Part shown: piece by piece, positions 1 to 12,240 of the stretch
Position numbering within the stretch: the stretch's first letter is position 1
Layout: each line of letters begins with the position of its first letter
From: Cinclus cinclus
Lineage: Eukaryota; Chordata; Aves; Passeriformes; Cinclidae
DNA length: 64,000 nucleotides
Assembly: GCF_963662255.1 (NCBI RefSeq)
Contig: NC_085049.1
Coordinates: 27,746,142 to 27,810,141, forward strand
Direction: 5' to 3'
Notes under the pieces: model-generated
What the model was told of the DNA's origin: nothing
What the model saw: the letters and a program-made list of their open reading frames with translations, nothing else
Database searches by the model: none
Position numbers and translations under genes: made by a program

Positions 1-370
1 CAGCTGTTCTGATTACCAAGGAGTGGAGACAGCCTTGCCTGCCCAATGAGGATGGGTGTTATAAAAGAGTGAGTTAGCTGGTTCAGAGTTTGCTGCTTGT
101 TCTGTGAGGGTGTAAGGGAGAGATGATTGTGTGAGGGCTAGTCAGGGTTAGGTGGTCTGGTAAGGGACAGGTTGGGGTTAGCCACTCATGCAGAAGGAAG
201 AAGGAAATTTGCAGAGAGGGGAGAGGGAGTCAGTGCTGTGTGAAGCAGCTAATGAGGAAAAGAGTCAGAGTTGCTTGAGAGAAGTCCACTGAAAGAAAGC
301 ATGAAAAGTTTTTAATAAAGGACTGGTGATAGTGCCAGTCCAGTCTGTCTTGACATAATTACTACAACTC
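1..370 (+). mobile_element. Possible LTR-like relic, cut by window start
   Basis: A TATA-like TATAAAAG lies at about 61-68 and an AATAAA polyadenylation signal at 313-318, followed by a GT/CT-rich stretch. That spacing resembles the U3-R-U5 plan of a retroviral LTR. No TG/CA ends or target duplications are visible and the 5' side lies outside the window. I cannot name a family. It could equally be chance in intron sequence. Confidence 0.25.
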
Positions 371-1899
371 ATGACTCTCAAAAAGAATCAAAAGCCTGGA
401 GATCAGCTCAGAAACTCAGGGTAGGACATTCCATATTAATCTGCAAAGTATTTCCACTGCATGTATGGGAGCATTATATTGCAATTTAAGGTGATAATAG
501 ATTAATTCTATACACTTCTGATGCATGTACATGGAAAACTATCACATCAAGTCTTGCACAAAACTTTAATGGCAGTGTCTGAGAGGAGTTTAAAGAAAAG
601 CAAAGATAATTATCAGGATGGCTTCAGGATTGATTTGGGTTGAAAGAATAAGTGTGCTTAATGTGGGTAAGAGATTATGAAGGCAGACATGCACTAAGAG
701 ACTACAAATATTTGGTGGGTGTGAATGCTAAGAGGAGAAGAATTACTTTGTGTGATTTAAAGGGGTATGTCATAAGATGTGACAAAATAGTCTGAAAACT
801 ACAAAGAACCTTCTGCTGTCAAAACACATAGTACTGTGTTGTCAGTGGAGTATCTACAGTGGTAAGTAACAGGCCTGAAGGCAGAACTTCAGGCTGTGCT
901 GCATGGAGTCTAGAAGTGAGATGAACTGGAGATTACCTGTTCACCTGTCTGAGACAGCTTTCTTCTACCACACATGTTGTTTCTTCCAAAACACTTGTTG
1001 TGAATCCACCAGTCATTCAAATGACCTCCTCTAACCCAAAACATGGAATCCTTGTATTAACTTATTGCTACATGGTTACGACTTCCATATTATGTTCCCA
1101 GTGAGTGTACAGGTTTCTGGAAGCTTGTTTATTTAGCCTGATCTTTCAAATATATTATCTTAATATTGAGTCTAAACCCATGAAAATCTGGTGAGATTAT
1201 CCACACCTTGTACCTTACTTTGCCACACTGGTAAGAGGAGCAGAGATAATTTATTTATGATCTTCCATTGTGCTGATTCACAAATTTGTTTATTGCCAGA
1301 GACTGAACTTCTCTTCTGCGTGGAGCCCATAGCAGACCCGAAACCCACCCCCCACTCATGGATAAGATTCATGTTAATGTTCGTTTCTCCCCCAAGTAAA
1401 CTTCACACTGCTTTGATTTTGTTTGTCTTCAGTACAGTGGACTGTTTAAATCCAAAGATGGAGTCTCTGGATCAGACCTTTAGTCTTTGCTTGCTAAATA
1501 TTTCCAGAGGTCATTTTTGGCAGGTATGACACCTGCCTGGGCTCTCCCTCAGGACTGTGGGTGGGGTTGCAGAAAAATATTCCAGGACCATGAGCAGAAA
1601 GATGCTCATGCCAGGGGTTTCTGCAGGAGTGGGGCAAGTGAAAGATAGAAGCACAAGTGTCATCCGAGCACTGGGGCAGGGGTGGAAATTTTGTGCCCTT
1701 TTCTCTTGTTGTTTGCTTGACAACTCATTTATTTCAGTGGCTGTTTACTGCTGGAAGGGGAGCTACGTTAGGCCTCTAGTTGTTAATCGCTTCTTCCGAA
1801 AGAACATTGTAAATAATCCTAGGAAAATTTATGAGGCAATTTGTTTGCCTTGTGTCTGCTAGAAGTTTTCTTGAGGGAAAAGCAAACACCACGCTTCCC
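371..1899. other. Intronic stretch, nothing recognised
   Basis: AT-rich sequence with short reading frames on both strands that overlap each other and show no family resemblance. No repeat family recognised. Confidence 0.6.
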
Positions 1900-2460
1900 T
1901 CAAGCCCAGGCATCGCAGGGCCAGCTCCCAACTGGATGCCGTTTGCAGTAGTGATCCCTCAGCTCAGCGACCCGCTCTGTGGGCGGCCACCGAGGCAGTG
2001 ACGGTGAGCCCCACTCTGGGCACTGTTCCTTCATGTCTCTGTGGGGAAAACAAGCCCCTCTTGCCACATGGCGCTGGTGGCAGCTGCTCCTCAGCAGAGG
2101 CAATGCCAGCTGGGGGCAATCATGGCCCCTCATGTCCCTAATTGGCTCCACCTGGGCCCCACACCTATGGGGGGGCCATTTCGGCTCAGCCTGAGGGTGC
2201 CGCTTCTTCCTTGAGCTCTGCTGGGAGGGGGTGGTTTACACTTGGAGGAATGCCGTGGTTCCTGTGTCTTCATGGTTCTTGCAGCATGAGAAAACAAACA
2301 CCATGTTAGTTGTGGGATGATCCGGCATCTTTTTTGTTCCTGGCTCTTCCCTTGGCCTGGAGGCACTTGGCTGTTGGTTTGGGGGATCATCCCCTCTTAG
2401 GAGGAGCTGTGAGGGTTTCTTCCCTCAGCCACATAAGGTAGTGATATCTGCCTGGGGAGT
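1900..2460. other. G+C-rich segment with raised CpG content
   Basis: I count about 13 CpG dinucleotides over roughly 480 bp, well above the neighbouring intron, together with G and C runs and an ATTGG (inverted CCAAT) box near 2141. The last part holds a perfect 10-bp inverted repeat (GGGATGATCC at 2314-2323 and its complement at 2384-2393). It may be an old LTR or a regulatory segment. No terminal features settle which. Confidence 0.45.
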
Positions 2461-5290
2461 GCCAGTGTTAGGGCTGGGTGATGCAGGCTTGGCTTGTATA
2501 ACAGCTGTGTGTAATCCTGGTAACAAAACTGGTGGCCTGTGAGGTTGTCCCTGTGTAGGCTGGATGTTCAGCTCCTTTGTTTTTATTCAAAGGGGGCTGT
2601 AGCTTGACATCTACATGTGCCTGGGAGCTCTCCCTGGAGCTGTTACAGCCCTGGCAGGACATATTGGCTCTATGCTTGTGCGTCTGAAGGGGAGCAGGAC
2701 TTAGTGTGACTGAGCCTGTGGAGTTGGTGAATGAGCAGTGAGGGAAAAGTGCTTCATGTATGTTTGGTCTGTTTACTTAAGAGTAAGTGAAAATGGATTT
2801 AAACAGCAGACAATTTATCAACACTTTCCCACAAAAGATTCAGGGGCCAAAGGGACCCGGAAAAATGGGTTCAATTGAGTTAATAGGACTCTTCCTGTTC
2901 TTTAGTGTTGTGTTTTCAGTTTGAGGTTTTTGAATGTGTGGGGTTGGTGACTTGCAACAGGGGATGGTAGTTAAAAGCTCTCAAGCTGCAGCCTTAAGTT
3001 GTCACCCAGTGAATGCTGCTGTGTGAAGTTTAACACCTGTGTGTACTTTCCTTTCTTGCAGTGACTCTGCTCACTGGAGCAGCTGCTCATATGGTCTGTG
3101 TGTGCTGGCACAGAGCCTTGGACTGGCCAGCCCCAGGAGTTTGTGCTTTGCTGCAGAGTGTGTAATTATTCACCTTATGACTCAGTCAGCAGTACTCTGA
3201 GTGTCAGCATCTAATTCTTCTCTGCCCTAAAGTAATGGTCTTCGACCAATGGTCCAGGAACTATTTCTATGGGTTTGTGAAAGATAATGAGAAAAGTGAG
3301 GCTATTGTCATTAGGCTTAAATTCATTATTCAGGAGTCCATACCTCCATTTGAGATGCTTTATAGGTCCATGAGTTTCAATCGGCTGAAACCAGTGGCTC
3401 TGACAGCTTTCTTACCTTCTGATGGTCCCTTACATAGTGCAGTATCACCACTTTTTCCCCCGCAAGAGTAACAAATAGGAAGAGTACTAGGTCACACTTC
3501 TGTAGAGCAAACGATTACCAGGAAGCTGTAATGGTGGCAGTCTAATTAAGCTGACATTTTATGTATTATAAGTGATTATATTAAATGAGTTTTATTATGA
3601 TATATATCACATTGTGTGAGATTTTAGGGGATAACTGCTACTTTGTGCCAGATGTTGCTAAGAGGAATATTATAAATGGCAGAAGTATTATAAAGGCTGT
3701 CTCTTTCATGCGGGATTTATGTCTAAGGTCTAGATTTTAATACTCTCATTGATATTTGAATTTTATTATGTGCATTTTTTGACAACATCATTCCAAATGG
3801 GCAAAAAAAAATCACTTTAGTTCTAAAAGAAATTTGAGATTTGTAAAACATGTGATTGACAGATATTGGCTTAATTTTAATTTTCTTCTGGTTATTGATC
3901 AACCCCCAGATATTCAGGGTAGGTTTTCAGCTGTCCTCCATGAGTTTAGTTGCTATATTCTTGGAACTAAGTCTCAACAGAAAAAATACTGTGGGAAGTG
4001 TTGGTAAAATACAAAAGGTTACTGCTCTATAGTTGGCTCATAATGCAGAATTTGATGCTGCTCTCTGCAAGTGCTATAGTCTTGTCTCAAAAGATCATTT
4101 GCCTGGGATATACTGCTAGAGTTGGGGTTGGTGGGAACGTCATCTATACTGTGGGGGTTTTCCTCAGAAAACAGTCTAATAAATCCTCCTCTGAAGAGCT
4201 GCAATAACTGCTTTTGGATTTCATATCTGTGTGACTCTTGTATAGCCAAAAGATATGAGGCCCATGCGCCTTTTCAGCTTTATTTTGTGTGTTTACATTT
4301 ATCTTAAGTGGCACAGGCACAGTGATGGCAGATTGCACAGGGGTGTTTTTATTAGGAAAGCCCAGTTATATGAAGAGCTGTAAAATTTGTCTAGACAGAA
4401 GAATGGACTGAAATAGCAGTGGAACATGGGCAGGAAAGAAAGAAATATAAGTGTGTGTATGTGTTGATGGGGGGAGTACACAGGGCTGTTTATACCTCCA
4501 GGGCAAATCATCTGGAGCATGTTACCACTGGTAAAGGAAAATCTCGAGGACAGACGGAGTCCCAGGGGTGAGAGCTGTCTGAAAAATGAGAACATAGTTG
4601 TGGAAAGGTAGTACCAGACTTTTTAGATAGATTTTTTTTTTTAAGTTCAAAATAGTTTTTTTTTTTTTTTTGGTCTTTCCTCTCTTAAATTTCAGTGACA
4701 TCTTTATAATCTTTAGAGTTGTTATAATGAAATTCTTCTTTTCCAACTGTTAGACTGAAGTTTTCGGTAATGTTTTTGTGAAAGTACAGTAATGAAAGTT
4801 GGCAGAAATAAAAAGAAAACCTGAAACAACATGGAGGACTTGGATTATTTGATTATGAAAAGTGGTTTTTTAATTTAAGACCACTGTTCTGTGGTGCAAT
4901 TCACCACTGCCCTATACTAATTGTCAAGAATTATTTCACAGATGAGGTGCCCATGCCCTCATGGGGTGGGCATGCTGTTTCATCACTGGGCACTTGGAAA
5001 CCTCTTGTTGCTGTTGGACAAAATCCTGTCTAGGAATTGTTCCTTTTAGTTAAAAATAAGAATTGTAGCCTGTGTGAGAACAGATATTAAACTGACATGA
5101 TTTTCTAGTGTGCTATAAGTGGGGCAAAGCATCAGAGTACTCCAGAACTGTTGATAGCTATTGCCTGGCTGCACAGAAATATTTCACTTTTCTATCAAAG
5201 TAATACTGGGGGAATCAAAGAACACTAAAAACTGGGACACTGGCATGATTGGCTTAGGAGTTAATTTTTTTTTCCAAAGCTAAATCAGTA
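2461..5290. other. Intronic stretch, only poly-T tracts seen
   Basis: No gene or repeat family recognised. Two T-rich tracts lie at about 4631-4642 and 4657-4671. Confidence 0.6.
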
Positions 5291-5344
5291 GGGCCAGATT
5301 TCAGAGCTTTATTCATGTTCAGTAGTAGCCCCATTAAAGTCACC
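5291..5344 (+). repeat. Short relic resembling an ancient amniote MITE
   Basis: The sequence begins GGGCCAGATTTCAGAGC and ends CCCATTAAAGTCACC. This order resembles a palindromic DNA-transposon-derived repeat common in turtles and crocodilians, which has GGGCCAGATT ends and a CATTGAAGTCAATGG core. Only one half is present. The resemblance is from memory. Confidence 0.3.
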
Positions 5345-8300
5345 TTCCTTTTCCTGTCTTAACACAAAATTAAAAGGGTTCTAAGAGCCCTATTAATGGT
5401 ATAGAAATCTGGCTTGTACCTTGGCACAATAATGGAGGGAAATACAGGAGATCATCACATTCTTTATGGCTCTAGTAAGAGCAAAATTTGGAGAAATGTA
5501 CAGAAAAAAAGGATTAATTATGAACTGAAATATAAAATTTTAGTTTAGCTCAAGACAATTAAACGTGGTGATAAACTGTGGAATTGGATTCTGAGACAAA
5601 TGGTCAACTCGGGTTGCCTGAAGCTTTTAATTTGTTCGAGGAACTGCTTTAAGTCATCTTCTGCAGTGTAGTTTCATATATTTAGTTTTTAACACCTGAA
5701 GTGGAGTGCAGCATTGGGAAGACAGCAGAGGAGCACATGGCCTGTGTTAGTGAGACCCCAACCCTTGATGCAGAGCTTATGGGCACTTTATGGTATTAGG
5801 GAGAATGCAGTAGCTCCCTGGTAAATGTGCATTTTCCTAATCTTGCAGTACTGTAGAGAAGATAGTATACATTGTAATTTTCTGAATAAAAAAAAAAAAT
5901 CATGCTTAAATTGGGAGCTCTTTAATACTACTACTACAACATCATAAGGGTGTGTGGAAAAGCATTTATAGCTTGAAGGCTTGCCTACTTCATTTGGTGT
6001 GGGCAAAGAAAGTGAGTTTCAAAGCATGTTCTCAAGGAAAAGATTTGGTATTTGCAACCTAAATCATATGGCACTGTATATTTCCTGGGAGGGTGATTCC
6101 TCTAACCACCCAACTGTTAACTGGGAGTGTGCAATTAAAAATGTATGCTGTGTTTGTCAGCTCTTTAAACTGTTCAAGCTGGTTACATAAGGTGAAGAAA
6201 GTCATTACATAAGTTACACCACGAATTGCAAATTGTTTACTTAGTTGTGACAGCCATAGCTTAAGATATTTGTAGGCTGAGGGTTAGTCAGGGAAGACAT
6301 TTATGAATCATTTTGAATAATGAATAAATTTCAGATTTTATTTGCAGCCTGTTAGCAGACAATTAACAAAGAAAAAAGGATAAAACTTGTCAGAGTTGTA
6401 TTTAAATTACTGTCTGCTCCAGATTACTGACTTAAGCTGGGTAGCTGGGTTTGTACTGTTGACTAAATTTGGCAGTTCATATCTTGCTGTCAAACTCCTG
6501 AGTCATCTAGGCTTTTGAATGTTTTTCTGCATAACTGTATAATTATAGTGAGAAAATAGACTAAGTACATTAATAAGGCTTAATTAAACATGCATATGTA
6601 CAAATACTCATGTATATGAATGAAAGTACCCAGACTTCTATGTTCTTCTGATTGAGCATCAGACACAGCGGTACTCTGCAGTGCAAATTCTCTGTAAACT
6701 GTATTTCAAGACTTTTTTTTTTCCATGGTATAAAATTCAAACAGCCTAGTGATGTGCTAGCATTTTCTCTAATTGCAAAAAATGTTAGTGTCTTAGTTTT
6801 CTTATTTCATCTTCAGCTTTTCCAATTGAATAGCTTGTTCCCGTTCTGGAGCAAAAATAAGCTATATTAGTAACAAGTGGTTTGCTTGTAATACAGTGTA
6901 TTGGATTTTCTGCTATGATTTTTCAGGAAAAATCTTGCCTTTATTGCAAAAATCATGTCAAAAACCTTATTTCAATACAGACTACTCCTTGAGTGTGTGT
7001 TCTGGGGTTCTGTTAACTCCAGTCAAGTCTTATGCTCTGGGCTGTTCATGGAGAACTTTGTGTCAGGTGTGGGCAGTGAGAGCCACCTGTTGCCGTAGCA
7101 AAGGTTTCTGTCATCTTTTCCTGAGGTGAGGGTGACTCACCTAGCTGAGCTATAAATCTGTGATCCCATGGCCTCTGGGAAAGTGTGGGATCTGGCTGTG
7201 CCCTTCCTTCCTCCCTCCTGGCCCATGAGCTTTCCTTAGAGGTGCCTGAAGGTCACTTGTGCTGACAATCTGTGCTCTGGCTCAGTTGCTAAGTTAGTTG
7301 AGGATTATCTGTTCATGGATGTCTGGATCTGCTCTTTCTTATCTTGGCCAAAGCTTTTGGCATGATTGACAAATGCAGGGATACTTTAGGCCAAAGTGTT
7401 TTCTTGCAAGAAAGGTAATTCTGGGGCTGGAATGGCTCACAGCAAGTTGGCTCTGTGTCAGCAGAGCGGCATGATGTTGACCTAATGTAAAATGGCCTCT
7501 AACTCTGACTGTGATCACCTGTTTGATGTAATTTTTGTGTAGTTTGGTGGTGATTAATGAATGCTTATAATTCTGGAGATCTTCCAGTGGAAAACATTTT
7601 AATAACTACACAAGAATGTTATTGAAATGCACTTCATTGCATAGCAGGAAATCATGTATTTAATTGTTTCTGTTATTGCTGGTGACTGGATGCCCAGCTT
7701 GGCTGGGGAATGGCTCCAGAATCTGCCCCATGTAAAGACTGCTGGTGTGTGTGGGCAAGCCATACCTGCTTTAAAATGTAGAAGTGACCTCTGTTTCACT
7801 CTGAGTTCAGAGCCAATCAAACAAGTCACCCTTGAAAAAGACAAAGGAAATTTTGAGAAATAAAGTAGCTTGTAGGTTTTTCTTTTCCACTGGGATTGTT
7901 CCCACCCATCTTGACTAGCTTATTTTAGTGGGGCAAGTGAAAACTTAATTTCCATTCATATTGACATTCTCTTCTCCCTTCCTTTTATAACATTTTGTGT
8001 AGCTTTCATCATGATAGAAACAAATCTGTAAAACAAAACAACAAAAAAAATGAACTAAGGAAAGTACATGAAGCAGGAATTAGTTTCATTTCTCCAATAG
8101 TGTGAAAGATGCAGTTTGTTACCAGGCATAGCAATTTCAGAATATTTTTCTTACCCTTCAGAAGAAAACACTAATTAAAATATTCCCTGCTGCTCTGTAG
8201 TACGAGGCAGCATAGCTCTGATGTTGTTCAGAGGACTTTCAGTGGCTGTGCTGAGCAAGTCTATGGGTGGGTAATGGTGGTTAAAGTGGAATGGAGGCTA

Positions 8301-11300
8301 GGGGTGGTTTATTCTTAATAAAAACCTTAGCTGAGTAGAGAGCGCTTCAAATAATGTAGTGAGGTCATAATGGCACAACTTAGAGAGGAGACTTAAAATA
8401 TGTAATTACTCTTGTGTTTTTCCCCTGTTCACATCCAAGAAATACAGATAACTTTTACTGTCTTCTGAAACCTCTGTGCAGGACTGGGGAGAGCTGCTGG
8501 ATCTGTGTAGTTTTGTGCTACTGCAAGCAACTGCTATGTAAAATTCTAGCCACAAAATTTTCAAGATACATATGAAGAAGTAAAACTTAGGCCCTTTTTT
8601 CTTGGGTAACTCCAAAATGTGGGACTGTACCTTTGGGTTTTTCTTTTTTTTTTAGGTTTGGCTGCAGTCTTAAACTCTGCCTTCTCACAGCTGATAATCT
8701 TGTTCTATTTATGCGAGTCATCTCGTTGCAACTCTTGCCATCAGCATGAGTTTTTTTTTCACTGACTTGCTACCTCATCTCAAAACTGAGAAGAGAATGT
8801 GGCCTTTGCCAGTTCCTTAACTCCTTTCCATACCTGCTGTTATTTATTTGTCTCTACAGGGTATTCTGGGATTTATCAGGGAGAGTGTGCTAGAGCCAAG
8901 TGAAGTCATGTTTGGCTACAGGTGCTGGAGTAGATCCTTCTTTGCTCCTAAAGAGCAAAGAGAAACAATGGATGCACTTTAGGTATTAAAGTTGTCCATT
9001 CTTTTTCCTTTCAGGCATAACTCTTGTGCAAATAATGATGTTAATATTAACAAATCTCAGTAATCTCTTTCCTGTGGCTTTAACAGGTGTTTGCTAACAT
9101 CCCACATTTGGTGTGTGCTATAGTGAATTTGCCTGCTCTGAGATCCAGGTAGACTACTGAGCTGAATTTGGTTATCACAGTGGGACTTGCAGTCAGTACA
9201 GATAAACTCTGGTGAGGACAAGGCTTGAGACACAGCCCATGTAGCTGTCCTATCTTGCCTGGGTTGAAGACAGAGCACTCAGATGATGACTGGGTGCAAA
9301 TCACAAAGGCCAAATTAGTTTGGCCACTGTTCCTCAGACATTTACTTCAGTCTAGACTGCTGATTAGGAGTGTTTTGAGTGACCTGACAGAATGTGTTTC
9401 TGCGTTGGTCACAATTCTTTCAATATGTAATTTTCCCCTTCTTGATGCTCCTTCACTATTGTCACAATTTGCACACTGCTTAGATGCCTCCAGCTTCAGC
9501 TCACTGGCATAGATCAACAAAATTGGGTGGTTTATAAGCTGAGAAAAATAAAAGCATCATACTCTCAAACTGATATTTGACAAGGAAGAGGCCTGAAAGA
9601 CTCAGTAGTGTTGCTTGGAAATGCATGAAAAATCAGGCAGCCACCTTGAACAGAGATCTATTGTCTTGCCAGGGAGCCATTGGAAGAGAAATCATCACAA
9701 GCGGCATCCAGTCACCTGAACATCACTCAGCCATAGTTAGTTGTATGATAGCTTTGTAATACAAAGTTTTGGTTCCCTGTGGTCTGTAAATAATTCTATT
9801 TACAGCATTAAGTCCCATAAGATGGAAATTTGTTTTGACTTTGTGGTTGATGGTTACTTAAACACAGAGAGTTATACTTGGGAAAGAATGCTAGTCATGC
9901 CAGAGACTGGGTATTGGAAATGCAGAGAAACACAGAAGGGGAAAACCTTAGTGGTGCTGCATTTTTCTGTTCTCCTTAAACAAAATGCTTTGATCTCCAG
10001 ATGAAGCAACTAGCACAACAGTTGATGTTAATTGATACCACTCAATCATCAATCCACTTGGCTTCTGCAAAGAACATTAGTTCAGCAGCACTGGCAGAGC
10101 ATCAGTGGAAGTTAATTTTAATGGTAATTTGGAGCCCAGCTTATTTCTCTTTTAAAAGGTTTTTATATATGAAATAAATTTTTATTGCTAATTCATTTCA
10201 TTATCATCTGTTGTGGGTTCATGCTAAATTGTGCAGGTCACACTTCCTTTTCTAGAATGGGGAGAAGCTACTGTCCCTCCCTAAATACTCGAGTTGTGAT
10301 TGTTGTTTGTAATTCAGAGAGGTGAACTGCAGGGTTAAGGGACCAAAGGTTAAATCAATGAAATGGGTATTTATTTTTAGTATTGAAATGAGCTGCAGTT
10401 CTTCCAACTAGGTAATTCATGACACAAGAGTCTGGGCCTGCTTGCCAAGACATGCTATGGACTCTAAGAGGACAGTGCTTCCACTTTGCTTTGGACTGAT
10501 GGGAGCAGCATAACCCTAACCCAAATGAAAGATACTGTCAGACCCTTCCATCATGCTTTTAAGTGATGTAGCAGAGAAATGCAGTTCACAATGCCTGACT
10601 GCATCCCTGATGCAGTGCAGGTGTAAGTGTGCACATAGCTGCAAGTATGATGGTATCCATTTCTGACAAGGCACTTGAGTGATTATCCCTGTCCTTTCTA
10701 ACTCTGGGCTGAGGATCCAGCAGGCACTAGAATTCTCCAGATAGAGATAAGGAACTGACTATATCTAGCTCAGCTTAAAAATTATTTTAAAATTTTCTCA
10801 TAAATATTCTCCTAGTAGGACTATTTGTGGTGATGCAAGTCTGCTTTTCTCCTATTAGGAGTGAGATTGGCATCCTTCAACTACTGCACACAACAACCAC
10901 ATTGTATTTCTCAGATTCACTTTGTAGGATTAGGAGTAAAAGCTGAGGGAGGATCAAGCTCAGCTTCGCGTCCAGGTCAGCAGGTTTGGCTCACTGGTTC
11001 TGTAGTGTCAGTGGCGAGGGGTTGCGGAGCTGTCCAGTGCTGAAGTGACTCAAGCATTATGTTATTGACACGGGTAACGTGCAACAGTTTAAAGTAAACC
11101 TCTTTACTCTTCTTGTACTTCATGGCATGGAATCAGGGCTACAGCATGATCAAAGCCTCAGGCTTAAGTTATCCTGACTGGGCAAAGTCAGAGGAGCATG
11201 AGTTGAGGCTTAAAAGTTGCCACAGAGGCAATGTGCAGCTTATCTGGTTGTCCTACTTCCTCATGGGACCTCAAGAGTCTGCATGTTCTTGCTTCCTTTT

Positions 11301-12100
11301 GGGTACAAGATTCTGAGTCTTTTAAACAACGAGGACTATTTCAGACTCTGTTTTTTGCCCTGGTATAATATGAATAATAGAATTGCAGGCTTGCCCCCAA
11401 GTAACAACTTTTGTGGGTGACATGTACAGTTTGAGCATCATGAGATCTTTCCCCTTGGTTATGTCTTTTCTTGGATTTTGAATATTACTAGTATATCTAG
11501 CTATGATTTTTTACTGTACAAGTACCTCTCTCTACCCCAGTAGAGCTTCTAGGTGTGATATTGGAGACATGCAGAAGAACTTGAAATTTTTATCAAATGG
11601 TGAAGAAATTTGGTCTGGGGTAGTATTAATTTCACAATCACACAGTGCCTGAGCTCATGGGAACCTCATCCAAGACTGTTGTTCCTGGTCATTACCACAG
11701 CATTGCTGGATTACAAGAAATGTCACCAAGTCTGTAGGAAATCTAATCAGAGACCCAAGTTATTTTCTTTTGCTTCCTCCTTTTCAAGACAACTTAAGTG
11801 TTCTTAAATATCATGGTCTATTTGTCAAAAGTACTTTACAGTCTTCTTTAAAGTAAGTTATTGTAATACAATTTCATAGTACAATCTTTATTCCGTAGCT
11901 GAAAATCTATAGAGTAACAGATGAATACTGTTATTTTTCATTTCTTTAGATACCTTGGTTATTTTCCAGTAGGAGAGATTTTTGCTGGAATGTGGGAAAT
12001 AATACCTGGAAATTTGTTTTCTGCCATTCTCTCCAATGCTAGACCACTGATCTCATTTTGGAAAGATGTTTACTAAATCTGAGAAAAATACTAAAGCTCT
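5345..12100. other. Intronic stretch, nothing recognised
   Basis: Unique-looking AT-rich sequence with short homopolymers (for example a run of A near 5888-5900). Short open frames occur on both strands without recognisable products. Confidence 0.6.
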
Positions 12101-12240
12101 GGAAGTGGAGGAGTTTGAAGACAGGTTGGATGCAGCTTTGAGTAACCTGATCCTAGTGAAAAGTGTCCCTGCCTGTGGCAGGGGGTTAGAATTGGGTGGT
12201 CTTCAGGGTCTTTTCCAGTCAACCTATTCTATGATTCTGT
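12101..12240 (+). mobile_element. CR1 retrotransposon 3' end (5'-truncated)
   Basis: The segment reads through the typical CR1 tail: a GACAGGTTGGATGCAGCTTTG block, AGTAACCTGATC, GTGTCCCTGCC-TGGCAGGGGGTT, a diverged CTTCAGGGTC stretch, and the terminal ATTCTATGATTCT repeat. Only about 140 bp remain, covering the last codons of ORF2 and the 3' UTR. Substitutions from the consensus suggest moderate age. Inactive. Confidence 0.88.
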
